This document shows positions 1 to 8,737 of a stretch of DNA of 64,000 nt, one piece after another. Source of the DNA: Streptomyces sp. WP-1 (GTDB lineage: Bacteria; Actinomycetota; Actinomycetes; Streptomycetales; Streptomycetaceae); NCBI RefSeq assembly GCF_030450125.1, contig NZ_CP123923.1, forward strand, positions 1,116,001 to 1,180,000. Direction: 5' to 3'. Position numbers and translations under genes: made by a program. How positions within the stretch are numbered: the first letter of the stretch is position 1; each line of letters starts with the position of its first letter. The notes under the pieces are model-generated. The model ran no database searches, was not told where the DNA came from, and saw nothing but the letters and a program-made list of their open reading frames with translations.

Positions 1-2
1 TT

Positions 3-257
3 CCCGCGTGGCGGACCGACCCGGTCGCACGGGCCGTGATGTCGGCCCTCAAGGCCGCGCCCAAGTTCCGGATCACGGGCGAGAAGCAGGAAGCGATCGG
101 CCGGCTCCAGCTCACGGAGGCGCAGTTCGACGCGGCGTTCGCCCTTCTGACGTCGAAGGACCATGTGGGGAACAAGCCGCTGGTGCAGCTCGACCGCATG
201 GGTCTGGTGCTCACGAACCCGGGCAGAACGGCGGCCAAGAAGGCGGCGGACCTGTGA
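3..257 (+). CDS. C-terminal fragment of an unknown protein (5' end outside the window)
   Basis: The reading frame is open from the left window edge to a stop at 255-257 and encodes about 84 residues. A GTG-ATG pair at 36-41 could serve as a start, but the frame continues upstream without a stop, so this is more likely the end of a longer gene. The visible part is small, soluble and basic at its C terminus (PGRTAAKKAADL), with an amphipathic pattern that could be a winged-helix-like fold. I do not recognise the family and no function is assigned. Confidence 0.5.
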   Translation, partial: PAWRTDPVARAVMSALKAAPKFRITGEKQEAIGRLQLTEAQFDAAFALLTSKDHVGNKPLVQLDRMGLVLTNPGRTAAKKAADL

Positions 258-357
258 CCTCGGCCCCCGTCCCGGGCCGGGGGGACTTCTTCCGTCAACT
301 CGGGGGTCTGTAGCGGATTTTGGGGGGCATCCGGACACCAGGAAGGAGGGGTGCCGG

Positions 358-1017
358 ATGTCGACCGACCTCAAGCGGCCGCCCAGACGTATGCCCGGCT
401 GGGCGAAGGTGGTGGCCGCCTTCGCGCTGGTGCTGGCGCTGCTGTTCGCCGGGATCAGGCTGGCCGTGCTCCCGGGGGTCAAGGACCTGCTCGGGACCCG
501 GACGCACGACCGCTCGGGTCCCGCTCTCCTGAAGTCCATCAACGACATGAGCCGTTACGACGCGGCCTCGGGCGACTTCCAGGTGGTCGTCGACCTGGAG
601 AAGGACGCCAAGTACCTGCCGGACGCCCTGCACGGCACCCGCACGCTGTACGTCGGCGCCGGCACCGTGGAGGCGTACGTGGACCTCGGCAAGGTCGGCG
701 ACAAGGACGTGACGGTGAACAAGGACCGCACGTCGGCAACGCTGCGCCTGCCGCACGCGCGACTGGGTGAACCGGCCCTGGACGCCGACCACTCCTACGC
801 CGTCTCCAAGCAGCGCGGACTGCTCGACCGCCTGGGCGACTTCTTCTCGGACAACCCCGACAGCGAGCACGCCGTGCAGAAGCTCGCCGTGTCCCATATC
901 GGTGAGGCGGCCAAGGGCAGCGGACTGACCGCGCGGGCCGAGACCAACACCACGGACATGCTGGAGGGTCTGCTGCACTCCCTCGGCTTCAAGGACGTGC
1001 ACGTCTCCTACGGCTGA
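358..1017 (+). CDS. DUF4230 domain protein, membrane-anchored
   Basis: This gene encodes 219 residues. The ATG at 358 is preceded by GGAAGGAGG at 341-349, which settles the start against longer in-frame alternatives. Residues 1-15 are basic, then one transmembrane helix follows (VVAAFALVLALLFAGIRLAV), and the rest is extracytoplasmic. The body matches the DUF4230 type: a repeated beta-strand domain with patterns such as SGDFQVVVDLEKDAKYLP and GTRTLYVGAGTVEAYVDLG, then a helical end. The family's biochemical role is not established. The next gene, a VanZ-like protein 40 bp downstream, could be co-transcribed and also suggests the cell envelope. Family confidence is good; function is unknown. 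Confidence 0.75.
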   Translation: MSTDLKRPPRRMPGWAKVVAAFALVLALLFAGIRLAVLPGVKDLLGTRTHDRSGPALLKSINDMSRYDAASGDFQVVVDLEKDAKYLPDALHGTRTLYVGAGTVEAYVDLGKVGDKDVTVNKDRTSATLRLPHARLGEPALDADHSYAVSKQRGLLDRLGDFFSDNPDSEHAVQKLAVSHIGEAAKGSGLTARAETNTTDMLEGLLHSLGFKDVHVSYG

Positions 1018-1057
1018 CCACACTCCCTCGCAGGGTCGTCGACGACTGGAGGACCGC

Positions 1058-1693
1058 ATGGCCCGCACCGCTCTGTTCTCACGCACCGCCTCTCCCGGCC
1101 GCGCGCCCCGGACGAGTCGCCTCGCGAAGGCGCGGGCACGATGGAACGGCGGGCCTCTCCGGCGCGCGAAGGCGGACGGCACCCGGGAGGCCGCCGAGGC
1201 GAAGCGTGCCGAAACGGCAACACCCGTGCGCCGTCGGCACGTTCTCCCCCTGCCGGTCCGGATGCTGGCGATGCTGTGCGCCTTCGTCCTCATGGTGGGC
1301 TTCGCCGTCGTCCTCGCCAAGATCACCCTGGAGCCGTCCCCGGCCTCGGTCTCCCTGGTGCACAGCAATCTGCACCCCGGCCGCTCCATCCGGGCCTACC
1401 TGGACCAGCCCCAACTGCGGGACGCCGTCAAGCAGATCGGCGGCAACATCCTGCTGGGCGTGCCGTTCGGCATACTGGTGCCGGTGCTCGCGCCGGGCGC
1501 CCGGGGCATCTGGCGGGTGCTGCTGCTGACCGCGACCGTGATGCTGCTGGTGGAGATGGCCCAGGGCGCCCTGGTCACCGGGCGGGCCTTCGACGTGGAC
1601 GACGTCATCCTCAACACGTCCGGCGCGCTGCTCGGTTACCTCCTGGTGGGCCGCAGGCTGGGGCGGGTGCACGACCGCCGCGCGAGCGCCTGA
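1058..1693 (+). CDS. VanZ-like family membrane protein
   Basis: The product has 211 residues with a long basic cytoplasmic N-terminal segment (about 1-65). It is followed by a helix around LPVRMLAMLCAFVLMVGFAV, a periplasmic stretch that includes NLHPGRSIRAYLDQ, and further helices containing NILLGVPFGILVP, RVLLLTATVMLLVEMAQ and LNTSGALLGYLLVG. The N(I/L)L.F.PFG..L core, the acidic residue in the third helix and the final N-T-.G...G helix are hallmarks of VanZ-like proteins, whose founding member gives low-level teicoplanin resistance. A resistance role here is not shown. The unusually long basic N terminus might be over-annotated, since GTG/ATG codons occur inside it (for example the ATG at 1141 is in another frame). 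It ends 10 bp from a convergent ABC transporter gene. Confidence 0.75.
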   Translation: MARTALFSRTASPGRAPRTSRLAKARARWNGGPLRRAKADGTREAAEAKRAETATPVRRRHVLPLPVRMLAMLCAFVLMVGFAVVLAKITLEPSPASVSLVHSNLHPGRSIRAYLDQPQLRDAVKQIGGNILLGVPFGILVPVLAPGARGIWRVLLLTATVMLLVEMAQGALVTGRAFDVDDVILNTSGALLGYLLVGRRLGRVHDRRASA

Positions 1694-1703
1694 CCGGCGC
1701 CCG

Positions 1704-3482
1704 TCACCGCCCGTACGTCCAGGACGCCCACAGCCGGGCGTAGGCGCCGCCCGCGGCCCGCAGTTCGTCCGGGTGCCCCTGTTCGACCACCCGGCCGTCC
1801 GCCATCACCACCACGACATCGGCCGTCGCCGCCTGGGAGAGCCGGTGCGCCACCACGACCGCGGTCCGGCCCTCGGTCACCGCCAGGGCGGCCCGGTCGA
1901 GGGACCGGGCCATGTCGCTGCCGGCCTCGGCCGTCGCCTCGTCCAGCACGACCACCTCCGGGTCGAGCAACAGCACCCGGGCGAGGGCGAGTTGCTGAAC
2001 CTGCCGGGCGGTGAGCCGGATGCCGCCCCGGCCGACGGCGGTGCCGGGGCCGTCCGGCAGGGCGTCGGTCCAGTCCGCCGCGCCCACGACGGCGAGCGCG
2101 GCCCGGATCTCCTCGTCCGACGCCTCCCGGCACGCGAGGCGGAGGTTGTCGGCCACCGTCCCGGGGAAGAGGTGGTGTTCCTGGGTGACCAGGACGATCC
2201 TCCGGTTGCCCGCCGCCCCGGGGCGGGCGAGGTCGCCGGTGGGGACGCCGTCCAGCGTGACGCCGCCCGCGTACGGCGTGCGCATCCCGGCGATCAGCGT
2301 CGCCAGGGTGGACTTGCCCGAACCGGTCGCGCCGACGACGGCCAGACGCTGCCCGGGGCGGATGCCGAGGTCGATGCCGTGCAGGACGTCAGGGCCGTCC
2401 TCCCCGTACCGGTGGCGGACGCCACGCACGGCGATCCCCTCCCCGCGCCGGGCGGACGACGGCTCGGGACTCCGCTCGGGCGCCGTCCGGCCCAGGGTGA
2501 CGCCGACGACCCGGGCGAGCGCGGCGGTCGCCTGCTGCACGGTGTCGAACGTGCCGAGCAGGGTGTTCACCGGGTCGAACAGGCCGACGAAGAAGAGCGC
2601 CGCCGTGGTCGCGGCCCCCACGTCGGCGCGCCCGCTGTGGACCAGGGCCCAGGCCACGAGGAGGACCGCGCTCAGACCGGTGAACTCGGCGATGTTGAGG
2701 CGGCCGTAGAAGCGGGTGGCCGCGCGGGTCGCCCGGAACTCGTACGACATCGCCTCCTCGGAAGCCGCCTCCACCCGCGCGTACCGGCCCGGTCCGAGGC
2801 GCAGGGCGCGCAGGGTGGGCAGGGCGGTGAACGCGCCGAGCAGTGCCGAGGCGCGGCGGCCCTCGGCGGTGCGGCCGGCCGCGTAGAGCGGCTGGGAGGT
2901 GCGCAGGTACCAGCGCAGGGTGTGCGCCTGGAGGGGCACCGCGAGGAGTCCGGCGACGGCGAACCGCCAGTCCAGGGCGGCCAGTCCGGCGAGGGCGGCG
3001 AGGATGGCGAGCGCCGCCGCCGCGAAGTCGCCCAGGGCTCCGGAGGCGGCGTCCGCGACCCGTTCCGTGTCGCCGGAGACCCGGGCGACCAGGTCGCCGG
3101 TGCCGCCCGCCTCCACGAGGTCCACGGGCAGCGCGAGCGCCGAGGTGACGGCGTCCTCGCGCAGTCGGCCGGTCACCGGCAGGACGACCCGGGCCAGCAG
3201 CACGGTGGCGGCCCACGCGGTGAGCGCGCCGGCCACGGCGGCGGCGGTCAGGAGCAGGACGGGCCCGACCAGCGCGCTCGGGGCACGGTGGTCGGCGACG
3301 GCCTGGGTGATCCGGCCGATCGCCACCGGGCCCGCCAGGGTCAGGGCGCTGTCGAGGACGAGCGCGGCGAGGGCCGCCCACAGCGCGGGCCCCCGGCCGC
3401 GCAGGGCGGCGCGCAGCCGGGCGCGGGTCTGCCGCGCGGTGGCGACGGGGAGCAGCGTCGTCGCGGTCACCGGGGTCGTCAC
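1704..3482 (-). CDS. ABC exporter-type half transporter, catalytically competent ATP-binding half
   Basis: About 592 residues: an N-terminal six-helix ABC-exporter membrane domain (about 1-300) and a C-terminal ATPase domain. The GTG at 3482 overlaps the stop of the upstream partner gene as GTGA, so the pair is translationally coupled; the in-frame extension upstream is a shadow of the partner. The ATPase has an intact Walker A (GATGSGKST), Q-loop (VLVTQEHHLFPGT), Walker B with catalytic Glu (VVVLDEAT) and H-loop (VVVAHRLS), but its signature motif is degenerate (LTARQVQQ instead of LSGGQ). The partner shows the reverse pattern. Such pairs form heterodimers with one active ATP site. The iron box upstream and the adjacent siderophore uptake genes suggest siderophore export or IrtAB-like import. 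Substrate is inferred. Confidence 0.85.
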   Translation of the reverse strand: MTTPVTATTLLPVATARQTRARLRAALRGRGPALWAALAALVLDSALTLAGPVAIGRITQAVADHRAPSALVGPVLLLTAAAVAGALTAWAATVLLARVVLPVTGRLREDAVTSALALPVDLVEAGGTGDLVARVSGDTERVADAASGALGDFAAAALAILAALAGLAALDWRFAVAGLLAVPLQAHTLRWYLRTSQPLYAAGRTAEGRRASALLGAFTALPTLRALRLGPGRYARVEAASEEAMSYEFRATRAATRFYGRLNIAEFTGLSAVLLVAWALVHSGRADVGAATTAALFFVGLFDPVNTLLGTFDTVQQATAALARVVGVTLGRTAPERSPEPSSARRGEGIAVRGVRHRYGEDGPDVLHGIDLGIRPGQRLAVVGATGSGKSTLATLIAGMRTPYAGGVTLDGVPTGDLARPGAAGNRRIVLVTQEHHLFPGTVADNLRLACREASDEEIRAALAVVGAADWTDALPDGPGTAVGRGGIRLTARQVQQLALARVLLLDPEVVVLDEATAEAGSDMARSLDRAALAVTEGRTAVVVAHRLSQAATADVVVVMADGRVVEQGHPDELRAAGGAYARLWASWTYGR

Positions 3483-5260
3483 CGTGCCACCGCCCGGTCC
3501 GCCGCGGGTACGTGGACGAGTCGGTCGCAGCGCGCGAGCCAGGCCGGGCTGGTCGTGATGACCAGGGTGGTGCGGTGCTCGCGTAGGCGCCGGACCCGGT
3601 CGGCGACGGCGTCCTCCGTGGCCGCGTCCACGGCGGTGGTGGGGTCGTGCAGGACCAGTACGGGGGGCCGGGCGGCGAGGGCGCGGCCCAGGGCGACGCG
3701 CTGGCGCTGGCCGCCGGAGAGGGTCTCGCCGCGGTCGCCGACGGTGGTGTGCGCGCCGCGTGGCAGGGCGCGTACGACCTCGTCGGCGAAGGAGGCATGG
3801 GCGGCTTCGGCCACGGCGGTGGTGTCCTCGGTGAGGGCGGTCAGGTTGTCGGCGACGGTGCCGGGCAGCAGCACCGGTTCGTGGTGGCTGACCAGCACGG
3901 TGGCCCTGAGCGTGTCCAGGGGGAGCGCCGTCAGATCGGTGCCGTCCAGCAGGATCCGCCCCTCTTCGGGGTCCTCCTCGCGGGCGAGCAGCAGGGCGAC
4001 GGCGTCGGCGTCGGCGGGGTCGGCACATACGAGGCCGGTCATGCCACCGGCGGGGACGGACCACTCGGCGCGGCTCCCGCCCGGCAGCGGTACGCCCCGG
4101 AAGTCGAGGGTGCCGCGTGTCTTGCCCGAGGACGCCCCGGGTCCGGAGTCCGGCGGGGCCGGTGTCCGGCGGGCTCCGCCGGTGCCGGCCGGCTCCCCGT
4201 GCGGCGGCGGGGACGGGGCCGCCGCCGGTTCCGGTACGGCCGGTGGCGTGCCGAGCACCTCGTGGACGCGCGCGGCCGACGCGAGGGCGCGGACGTAGCG
4301 TGCGTGGGCGGCGCCGACGACACGCATCGGGCCGTTCACGAACTGGGCGAGGCCGAGCAAGGCGATCAGCCGGCCGAGGCCGATCCGGCCCTCCAGGGCG
4401 AGCCCGCCGCCGACCGCGGCGACGGCGGTCAGGCAGAGCCCGGTGAGCAGGACGCCCACCGACACGAGCGCACCCTCGGCGGACACCGCCCGCCGCGCCG
4501 CGCGTACGGCCTCCTCGCTGCCCCGGGCGTAGTCGGCGGCGACCGCGCGCTCGGCGCCGATGCCCTTGAGCACCCGCAGCCCGCGGACCAGTTCCTCGGC
4601 CAGGGCGGTGGCCCGCGCCTGCCGGTCCTGCTCGGCGCCGCTGCTGCGGCGCAGGGCGTGGGAGAGGCGGTTCTGCGCGAGCAGGACCCCGGCGGTGCCG
4701 GCCACGACGAGCGCGCCGAGTCCGAGGGAGATGCGCAGCAGCAGCACCGTGGCGCCGAGCAGGACGACCACCGCGGCCACCGTGCCGGCGAGGGCACCGG
4801 CGAAGGCGCCCATCCGCTCGGCGTCACCGGACGCCCGGCCGAGCAGGTCGCCCGGCACCAGCCGCACCCCGCCGGCCGGGCGCAGCACGCGCCGCGCGAG
4901 CGCCATCCGGATCCGGTGCTCGGTGTGCTGCCGGGCGCGCACCGAAGCTCGCGCGCCGAAGCGGTACGACAGGGACAGCAGCAGGAAGTCCAGCGCCAGC
5001 AGGCCGAGCCAGCGGAGTGTCGACGCGGGGGTGGCGGACCGGACGGCCCCGCCGACCGTGGCGCCGACGAGCACCGGCACCAGCGCCTCGCCCAACTGGT
5101 GCGTGCTGAACAGCACCGACGCCAGCAGCAGGTCCCGTCGGCGGTCGCCCAGGGACCACCACAGCAGCGCCCGGGGCGAGGCGGCCGGGGCGGGAGCGGC
5201 GGTGGCAGGGGGAGCCGGGGCGGCGGGGCGGCGGGGAGGGGCGGCGGCGGGTACGGTCAC
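3479..5260 (-). CDS. ABC exporter-type half transporter, degenerate ATP-binding half with intact signature motif
   Basis: 593 residues from the GTG at 5260. The N terminus is an Ala/Pro-rich tail, followed by the ABC-exporter membrane domain (LLWWSLGDRRRDLLLASVL onward) and an ATPase domain from about residue 375. An Ala/Pro/Ser-rich linker (about 340-380) separates the two. The ATPase has lost most catalytic motifs: Walker A is replaced by CADPADADAVA, the Q-loop Gln is absent (VSHHEPVLLPGT), Walker B reads VLVLHDPT instead of ...DEP, and the H-loop His is absent (ITTSPAWL). It keeps a perfect LSGGQRQRVALGRAL signature, so it can complete the active site of the downstream partner. This asymmetric layout is known for heterodimeric exporters. 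It is first in the operon and is preceded by an iron box at 5265-5283. Confidence 0.85.
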   Translation of the reverse strand: MTVPAAAPPRRPAAPAPPATAAPAPAASPRALLWWSLGDRRRDLLLASVLFSTHQLGEALVPVLVGATVGGAVRSATPASTLRWLGLLALDFLLLSLSYRFGARASVRARQHTEHRIRMALARRVLRPAGGVRLVPGDLLGRASGDAERMGAFAGALAGTVAAVVVLLGATVLLLRISLGLGALVVAGTAGVLLAQNRLSHALRRSSGAEQDRQARATALAEELVRGLRVLKGIGAERAVAADYARGSEEAVRAARRAVSAEGALVSVGVLLTGLCLTAVAAVGGGLALEGRIGLGRLIALLGLAQFVNGPMRVVGAAHARYVRALASAARVHEVLGTPPAVPEPAAAPSPPPHGEPAGTGGARRTPAPPDSGPGASSGKTRGTLDFRGVPLPGGSRAEWSVPAGGMTGLVCADPADADAVALLLAREEDPEEGRILLDGTDLTALPLDTLRATVLVSHHEPVLLPGTVADNLTALTEDTTAVAEAAHASFADEVVRALPRGAHTTVGDRGETLSGGQRQRVALGRALAARPPVLVLHDPTTAVDAATEDAVADRVRRLREHRTTLVITTSPAWLARCDRLVHVPAADRAVAR

Positions 5261-5264
5261 CCGG

Positions 5265-5283
5265 CCACGTTAGGGTCACCTTA
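5265..5283 (-). promoter_or_regulatory. Iron box (DmdR/IdeR-type operator) candidate
   Basis: Positions 5270-5283 read TTAGGGTCACCTTA, which matches 12 of 14 bases of the second part of the actinobacterial iron-box consensus TTAGGTTAGGCTCACCTAA; the first five bases of the 19-bp site fit poorly. It lies within 25 bp of the start of the exporter-type ABC operon and about 95 bp upstream of the divergent AraC-type gene, so it could repress one or both under iron-replete conditions. The match is by eye only. Confidence 0.6.
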
Positions 5284-5376
5284 CTTTTGTCGTAAACGCA
5301 GCAGGGCGCCACCGTATGTCGTGCATCGGCCACGGGCAGCGGGCAGGGCGCGTGAGCAGGAGCGGGAACGCCGGGC

Positions 5377-6141
5377 ATGGCACACGAGCAGACCATCGAT
5401 CTCGAACGGTTCGAGATGGTCCGGGGGCAGACCTTCCAGCACCACGTCCATGACGAGCACCAACTCGCCTGGGCCAGCACCGGTGTGGTCATGGTCGACA
5501 TCCAGGACCGCTGCTGGGTGCTGCCCCCGCATCTGGCGCTGTGGATCCCGGGCGGTGTCCGGCACGCCACCGGGGCGCTGCGGCAGTCGGTGCTCCAGGG
5601 CGTCTATCTGGACCCGGCGACGTGTCCGCTGGCCTGGACCCGGCCGACCGTGCTCGCCGTACCGCCGCTCGCCCGGCATCTGATCGGGCACCTGGCCGGC
5701 GAACTGCCGCCCGCGGGGCGCGCGCACGCCGAGGCCGTGCTCCTGGACGTGCTGCGTCCGGCGGAGGCCACCGTGTTCGAGCTGCCGCTGCCGGCCGATC
5801 CACGGGCCAGGGAGGCCGCCGCGCTGCTGCTGGACGATCCGGCGGACCGGCGCGGGCTGGGCGAGCTGGGGCGTGCGGTCGGGGCCAGCGAGCGCACCCT
5901 GCTGCGGCTCTTCCTGGCCGAGACGGGGATGACGTTCACTCAGTGGCGGACCCATGCCCGGCTCCAGGCCGCCCTCGCCCATCTCGCCGAGGGCCTGCCC
6001 GTCGGGCGGGTGGCCGAGCGGGTGGGCTATGCGACGCCCAGCGCGTTCGTCGCCGCGTTCCGCCGGGTGACCGGGGCGACGCCCGCCGCCTATTTCGCCC
6101 GGTCGAGGGGGTCGAAGGAGCAGCCGGGCGAGCCCGAGTGA
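5377..6141 (+). CDS. AraC-family transcriptional regulator
   Basis: 254 residues. The N-terminal half is a cupin-like sensor (HHVHDEHQLAWASTGVVMV and LPPHLALWIPGGVRHA). The C-terminal part has the two AraC/XylS helix-turn-helix motifs: LGELGRAVGASERTLLRLFLAETGM (split here as GELGRAVGASERTL and LLRLFLAETGMTF) and VGRVAERVGYATPSAFVAAF, ending with the typical TGATPAAYF. It lies between two iron boxes, divergent from the ABC exporter pair and upstream of the siderophore uptake genes. It is therefore a good candidate for a siderophore-responsive activator of both, as with YbtA or AlcR. That role is inference. A strong hairpin follows its stop. Confidence 0.8.
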   Translation: MAHEQTIDLERFEMVRGQTFQHHVHDEHQLAWASTGVVMVDIQDRCWVLPPHLALWIPGGVRHATGALRQSVLQGVYLDPATCPLAWTRPTVLAVPPLARHLIGHLAGELPPAGRAHAEAVLLDVLRPAEATVFELPLPADPRAREAAALLLDDPADRRGLGELGRAVGASERTLLRLFLAETGMTFTQWRTHARLQAALAHLAEGLPVGRVAERVGYATPSAFVAAFRRVTGATPAAYFARSRGSKEQPGEPE

Positions 6142-6143
6142 CG

Positions 6144-6171
6144 GCCGGGGCCCTGCGGGTCCGGCCCCGGC
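6144..6171 (+). terminator. Rho-independent-like hairpin after the AraC-type gene
   Basis: A perfect 9-bp GC stem (GCCGGGGCC at 6144-6152 and GGCCCCGGC at 6163-6171) with a 10-base loop starts two bases after the stop codon. There is no clear U-tract, which is usual in Streptomyces. It separates the regulator from the iron-box promoter downstream. Confidence 0.5.
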
Positions 6172-6264
6172 GCGCCTGGGGGCCGACGGAATGCGCCTGG
6201 CGGATCGGCGACATGAGGTGGCGTTTGACCGGCTTGTCGCGACCGAGGCGGCGCCTCTACCTTT

Positions 6265-6283
6265 TTAGGTAAGGCTAAGCTAA
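6265..6283 (+). promoter_or_regulatory. Iron box (DmdR/IdeR-type operator)
   Basis: The site TTAGGTAAGGCTAAGCTAA matches the actinobacterial iron-box consensus TTAGGTTAGGCTCACCTAA at 16 of 19 positions and stands out as AT-rich in a GC-rich context. It lies 32 bp upstream of the first FecCD permease gene. In Streptomyces such sites bind DmdR1, so the permease/binding-protein operon should be repressed by iron. Confidence 0.85.
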
Positions 6284-6314
6284 CCTCCCCCGCCGGTTCC
6301 TTGCATCGGCAGGT

Positions 6315-7409
6315 ATGTCGATGTCGCCGAGGAGCACGATGGGCACCACCACGATCAGCACCACCGATACGGTGCCCACATCCGAGGCCGCGGACCGAAG
6401 ACCGCGCGCGGCCGTGCTCGCCGTACGGCTGCTCGGGCTTCTCCTCGCCTGCGGACTGCTGGTCCTCGTCACCGTGGTGAGCGTCGCCGTCGGCGCCAAG
6501 GCCATCCCGCCCGGCGAGGTGCTGCGCGCGCTGTTCCACGGCCCGGCCTCGGTGGACGACGCGGTCGTCCTCGACCTGCGGCTGCCGCGCACGCTGCTCG
6601 GCATCGCCGTCGGCGCCGCACTGGGCCTCGCGGGCGTGCTGATGCAGGCGCTGACCCGCAATCCGCTCGCCGACCCCGGCATCCTCGGCGTCAACATGGG
6701 CGCCTCGGCGGCCGTGGTCGTCGCCATCGCGCTGTGGCGCACCACCGATCCGTCCTTCTGCGTCTGGTTCGCGTTCGCCGGCGCCGGACTGGCCGCCGCG
6801 CTGGTCCAGTTGCTCGGCACGCGCGGCCGGTCCGGTCCGCCACCGGTACGGCTCGCGCTCGCGGGTACGGCGGTCAGCGCCGTGCTCAGCGCGCTGATCT
6901 CCGTCGTCACCCTGCTGCGGCCTGACGTCTTCGACCAGTTCCGCTTCTGGGGTGTGGGCTCCCTGGCCGGGCAGCCGATGTCCGTCCTCACCGGGACACT
7001 GCCGTTCCTCGGCGCGGGCGCGCTGCTGGCCCTCGGCCTGTCCGGTGCGCTCAACGCGCTCGCCCTCGGCGACGACACAGCCCGCGCCCTCGGTACGGCC
7101 GTCCCGCGCACCCGCGTCCTCGGGATGCTCGCCGTCACCCTGCTGTGCGGAGCGGCGACGGCGGCCGTCGGCCCGATCGCCTTCGTCGGTCTGGCGGTCC
7201 CCCATCTGGCCAGGGCGTTCACCGGGCCTGACCACCGCTGGCTGCTGCCGTACTCCATGGTCCTCGGCGCGACCCTGCTGCTCGGATCCGACGTCCTCGG
7301 CCGGGTGGTCGCCCGGCCCGGCGAGATCCAGGCCGGGATCGTGACGGCCTTCGCCGGAGCGCCCGTCTTCATCGCCCTCGTCCGCCGCCGCAGGATCGCC
7401 GAACTGTGA
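6315..7409 (+). CDS. FecCD-family iron-siderophore ABC transporter permease
   Basis: 364 residues with about nine to ten membrane helices. Family landmarks: VLDLRLPRTLLGIAVGAALG, GVLMQALTRNPLADPGILG (the conserved Q..xRNPLADPxxLG loop), and TAAVGPIAFVGLAVPHLAR, the cytoplasmic coupling helix that contacts the ATPase. The ATG at 6315 was chosen because it is 32 bp from the iron box; ATGs at 6321 and 6339 are alternatives. It overlaps the next permease gene by GTGA, so the two should form the membrane heterodimer. Function: import of ferric-siderophore complexes across the cytoplasmic membrane. No cognate ATPase gene is in this locus. Confidence 0.88.
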   Translation: MSMSPRSTMGTTTISTTDTVPTSEAADRRPRAAVLAVRLLGLLLACGLLVLVTVVSVAVGAKAIPPGEVLRALFHGPASVDDAVVLDLRLPRTLLGIAVGAALGLAGVLMQALTRNPLADPGILGVNMGASAAVVVAIALWRTTDPSFCVWFAFAGAGLAAALVQLLGTRGRSGPPPVRLALAGTAVSAVLSALISVVTLLRPDVFDQFRFWGVGSLAGQPMSVLTGTLPFLGAGALLALGLSGALNALALGDDTARALGTAVPRTRVLGMLAVTLLCGAATAAVGPIAFVGLAVPHLARAFTGPDHRWLLPYSMVLGATLLLGSDVLGRVVARPGEIQAGIVTAFAGAPVFIALVRRRRIAEL

Positions 7410-8518
7410 CCACCGAGATCTCTTCCCGCCCCGCCCTCCGAGGCACCGTCCTCGGCCGCGCCCGCCGGGGCACCGCCCCGCGCGGCCGGGTGCTGCGCCT
7501 GAACGGCGGCCGGATATCGCTGCGCTGGCGGCCCCGCACGGTCGTGGTCTGCCTGCTCCTGACCGCCGCGTGCCTCGCGACGGGCGTCCTCGGTCTGACC
7601 ACCGGCACCTACCGTGTCCCGCTGTCGGACGTGCTCGCCTGTCTGCTGGGGCACGGCTCCGGGGCCGAGTCCTTCATCGTCGTCGGTCTGCGGCTGCCCC
7701 GGCTGGTGTGCGCCCTGCTGGCCGGTGGCGCGCTCGGGATGAGCGGCGCGGTGTTCCAGAGCATGTCCCGCAATCCGCTGGGCAGTCCCGATGTCATCGG
7801 CTTCACCAGCGGCGCGGCGAGCGGTGCCGTGGTGCAGATCGTGCTCTTCCACGGCGGACCGTTCGCCACCGCCGTCGCCTCGATCGGCGGCGGCCTGGCC
7901 ACGGCGCTGGTCGTGGGCCTGGTCGCGGCGGGCCGCGGTCCGGCCGTCGGCTACCGGATCGTGCTGATCGGGATCGGCATCAGCGCCATGCTCACCTCGC
8001 TGACCGCGTACCTGCTGACCCGGGCCAGCCTGTACGAGGCGCAGGACGCGCAGATCTGGCTGATCGGCAGCCTCAACTCCGCGAGCTGGTCCGTCGTCAC
8101 GCCCCTGGCCGTGGCCCTGGCGGTACTGGTGCCGGTGACCGTCGTCGCCTCCCGCGCCCTGCACTGGCTGGAACTCGGCGAGGACACCGCCCGGGGCCTG
8201 GGGGTGCCGGTGGGGCGGGCCCGGATCGTGCTGGCGGTGGCCGCCACGGCGCTCGCCGCGGCCACGACCGCCGCCGTCGGACCCATCACCTTCGTCGCGC
8301 TGGCCGCCCCGCACCTGTGCCGCCGGCTGATCCGCTCCCCCGGCGCGCCGGTGGTGCCCGCCGCTTTCATGGGCGCCCTGCTGCTGACGGCGAGCGACTT
8401 CGCCGCCCAGCGGGTGCTGCCCGGGACCGAGTTGCCGGTCGGCGCGCTGACCGGAGTGCTCGGCGGGCTCTATCTGTGCCGGGTGCTGGTCGCGCGGCAC
8501 CGGGCGGGCCGGGCATGA
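7406..8518 (+). CDS. FecCD-family iron-siderophore ABC transporter permease, second subunit
   Basis: 370 residues from the GTG at 7406, which overlaps the preceding stop. A basic N-terminal tail (about 1-45) precedes the first helix (TVVVCLLLTAACLATGVLGL). Family motifs are VGLRLPRLVCALLAGGALG, GAVFQSMSRNPLGSPDVIG and TTAAVGPITFVALAAPHLCRR. It pairs with the upstream permease. The 219 bp that follow contain no gene; they are C-rich and pyrimidine-rich and lead into the first binding-protein gene, which could have its own promoter. The usual FecE/FepC-type ATPase, commonly found next to such permeases, is absent. Confidence 0.88.
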   Translation: MTTEISSRPALRGTVLGRARRGTAPRGRVLRLNGGRISLRWRPRTVVVCLLLTAACLATGVLGLTTGTYRVPLSDVLACLLGHGSGAESFIVVGLRLPRLVCALLAGGALGMSGAVFQSMSRNPLGSPDVIGFTSGAASGAVVQIVLFHGGPFATAVASIGGGLATALVVGLVAAGRGPAVGYRIVLIGIGISAMLTSLTAYLLTRASLYEAQDAQIWLIGSLNSASWSVVTPLAVALAVLVPVTVVASRALHWLELGEDTARGLGVPVGRARIVLAVAATALAAATTAAVGPITFVALAAPHLCRRLIRSPGAPVVPAAFMGALLLTASDFAAQRVLPGTELPVGALTGVLGGLYLCRVLVARHRAGRA

Positions 8519-8737
8519 CCGGCGCCCGCGCCGCCGGGCGCCCGCGGCCGCTCCTCGCGCCGCCCCACGAGGAGTTACCCCGCACGGGCCCGTGAACTCC
8601 CGCGCCCCGTCCCCTCTTTCCGTCTCCCCCACCGCTCTCCTCGCCCTCCGGAGCGCCCGCGCTCGCCGCGCGGCCCCGGTGGCGCGCTCTCCCCTCCGCG
8701 GCCCAGCGAGCCGCACCCTCATCCCAAGGACACCCCC

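Noticed and set aside
8519..8737. Possible small gene or ATPase remnant between the second permease and the first binding protein
   Set aside because: The 219 bp are pyrimidine-rich and Pro/Ser/Arg-coding in every frame, with no Walker or signature motif.
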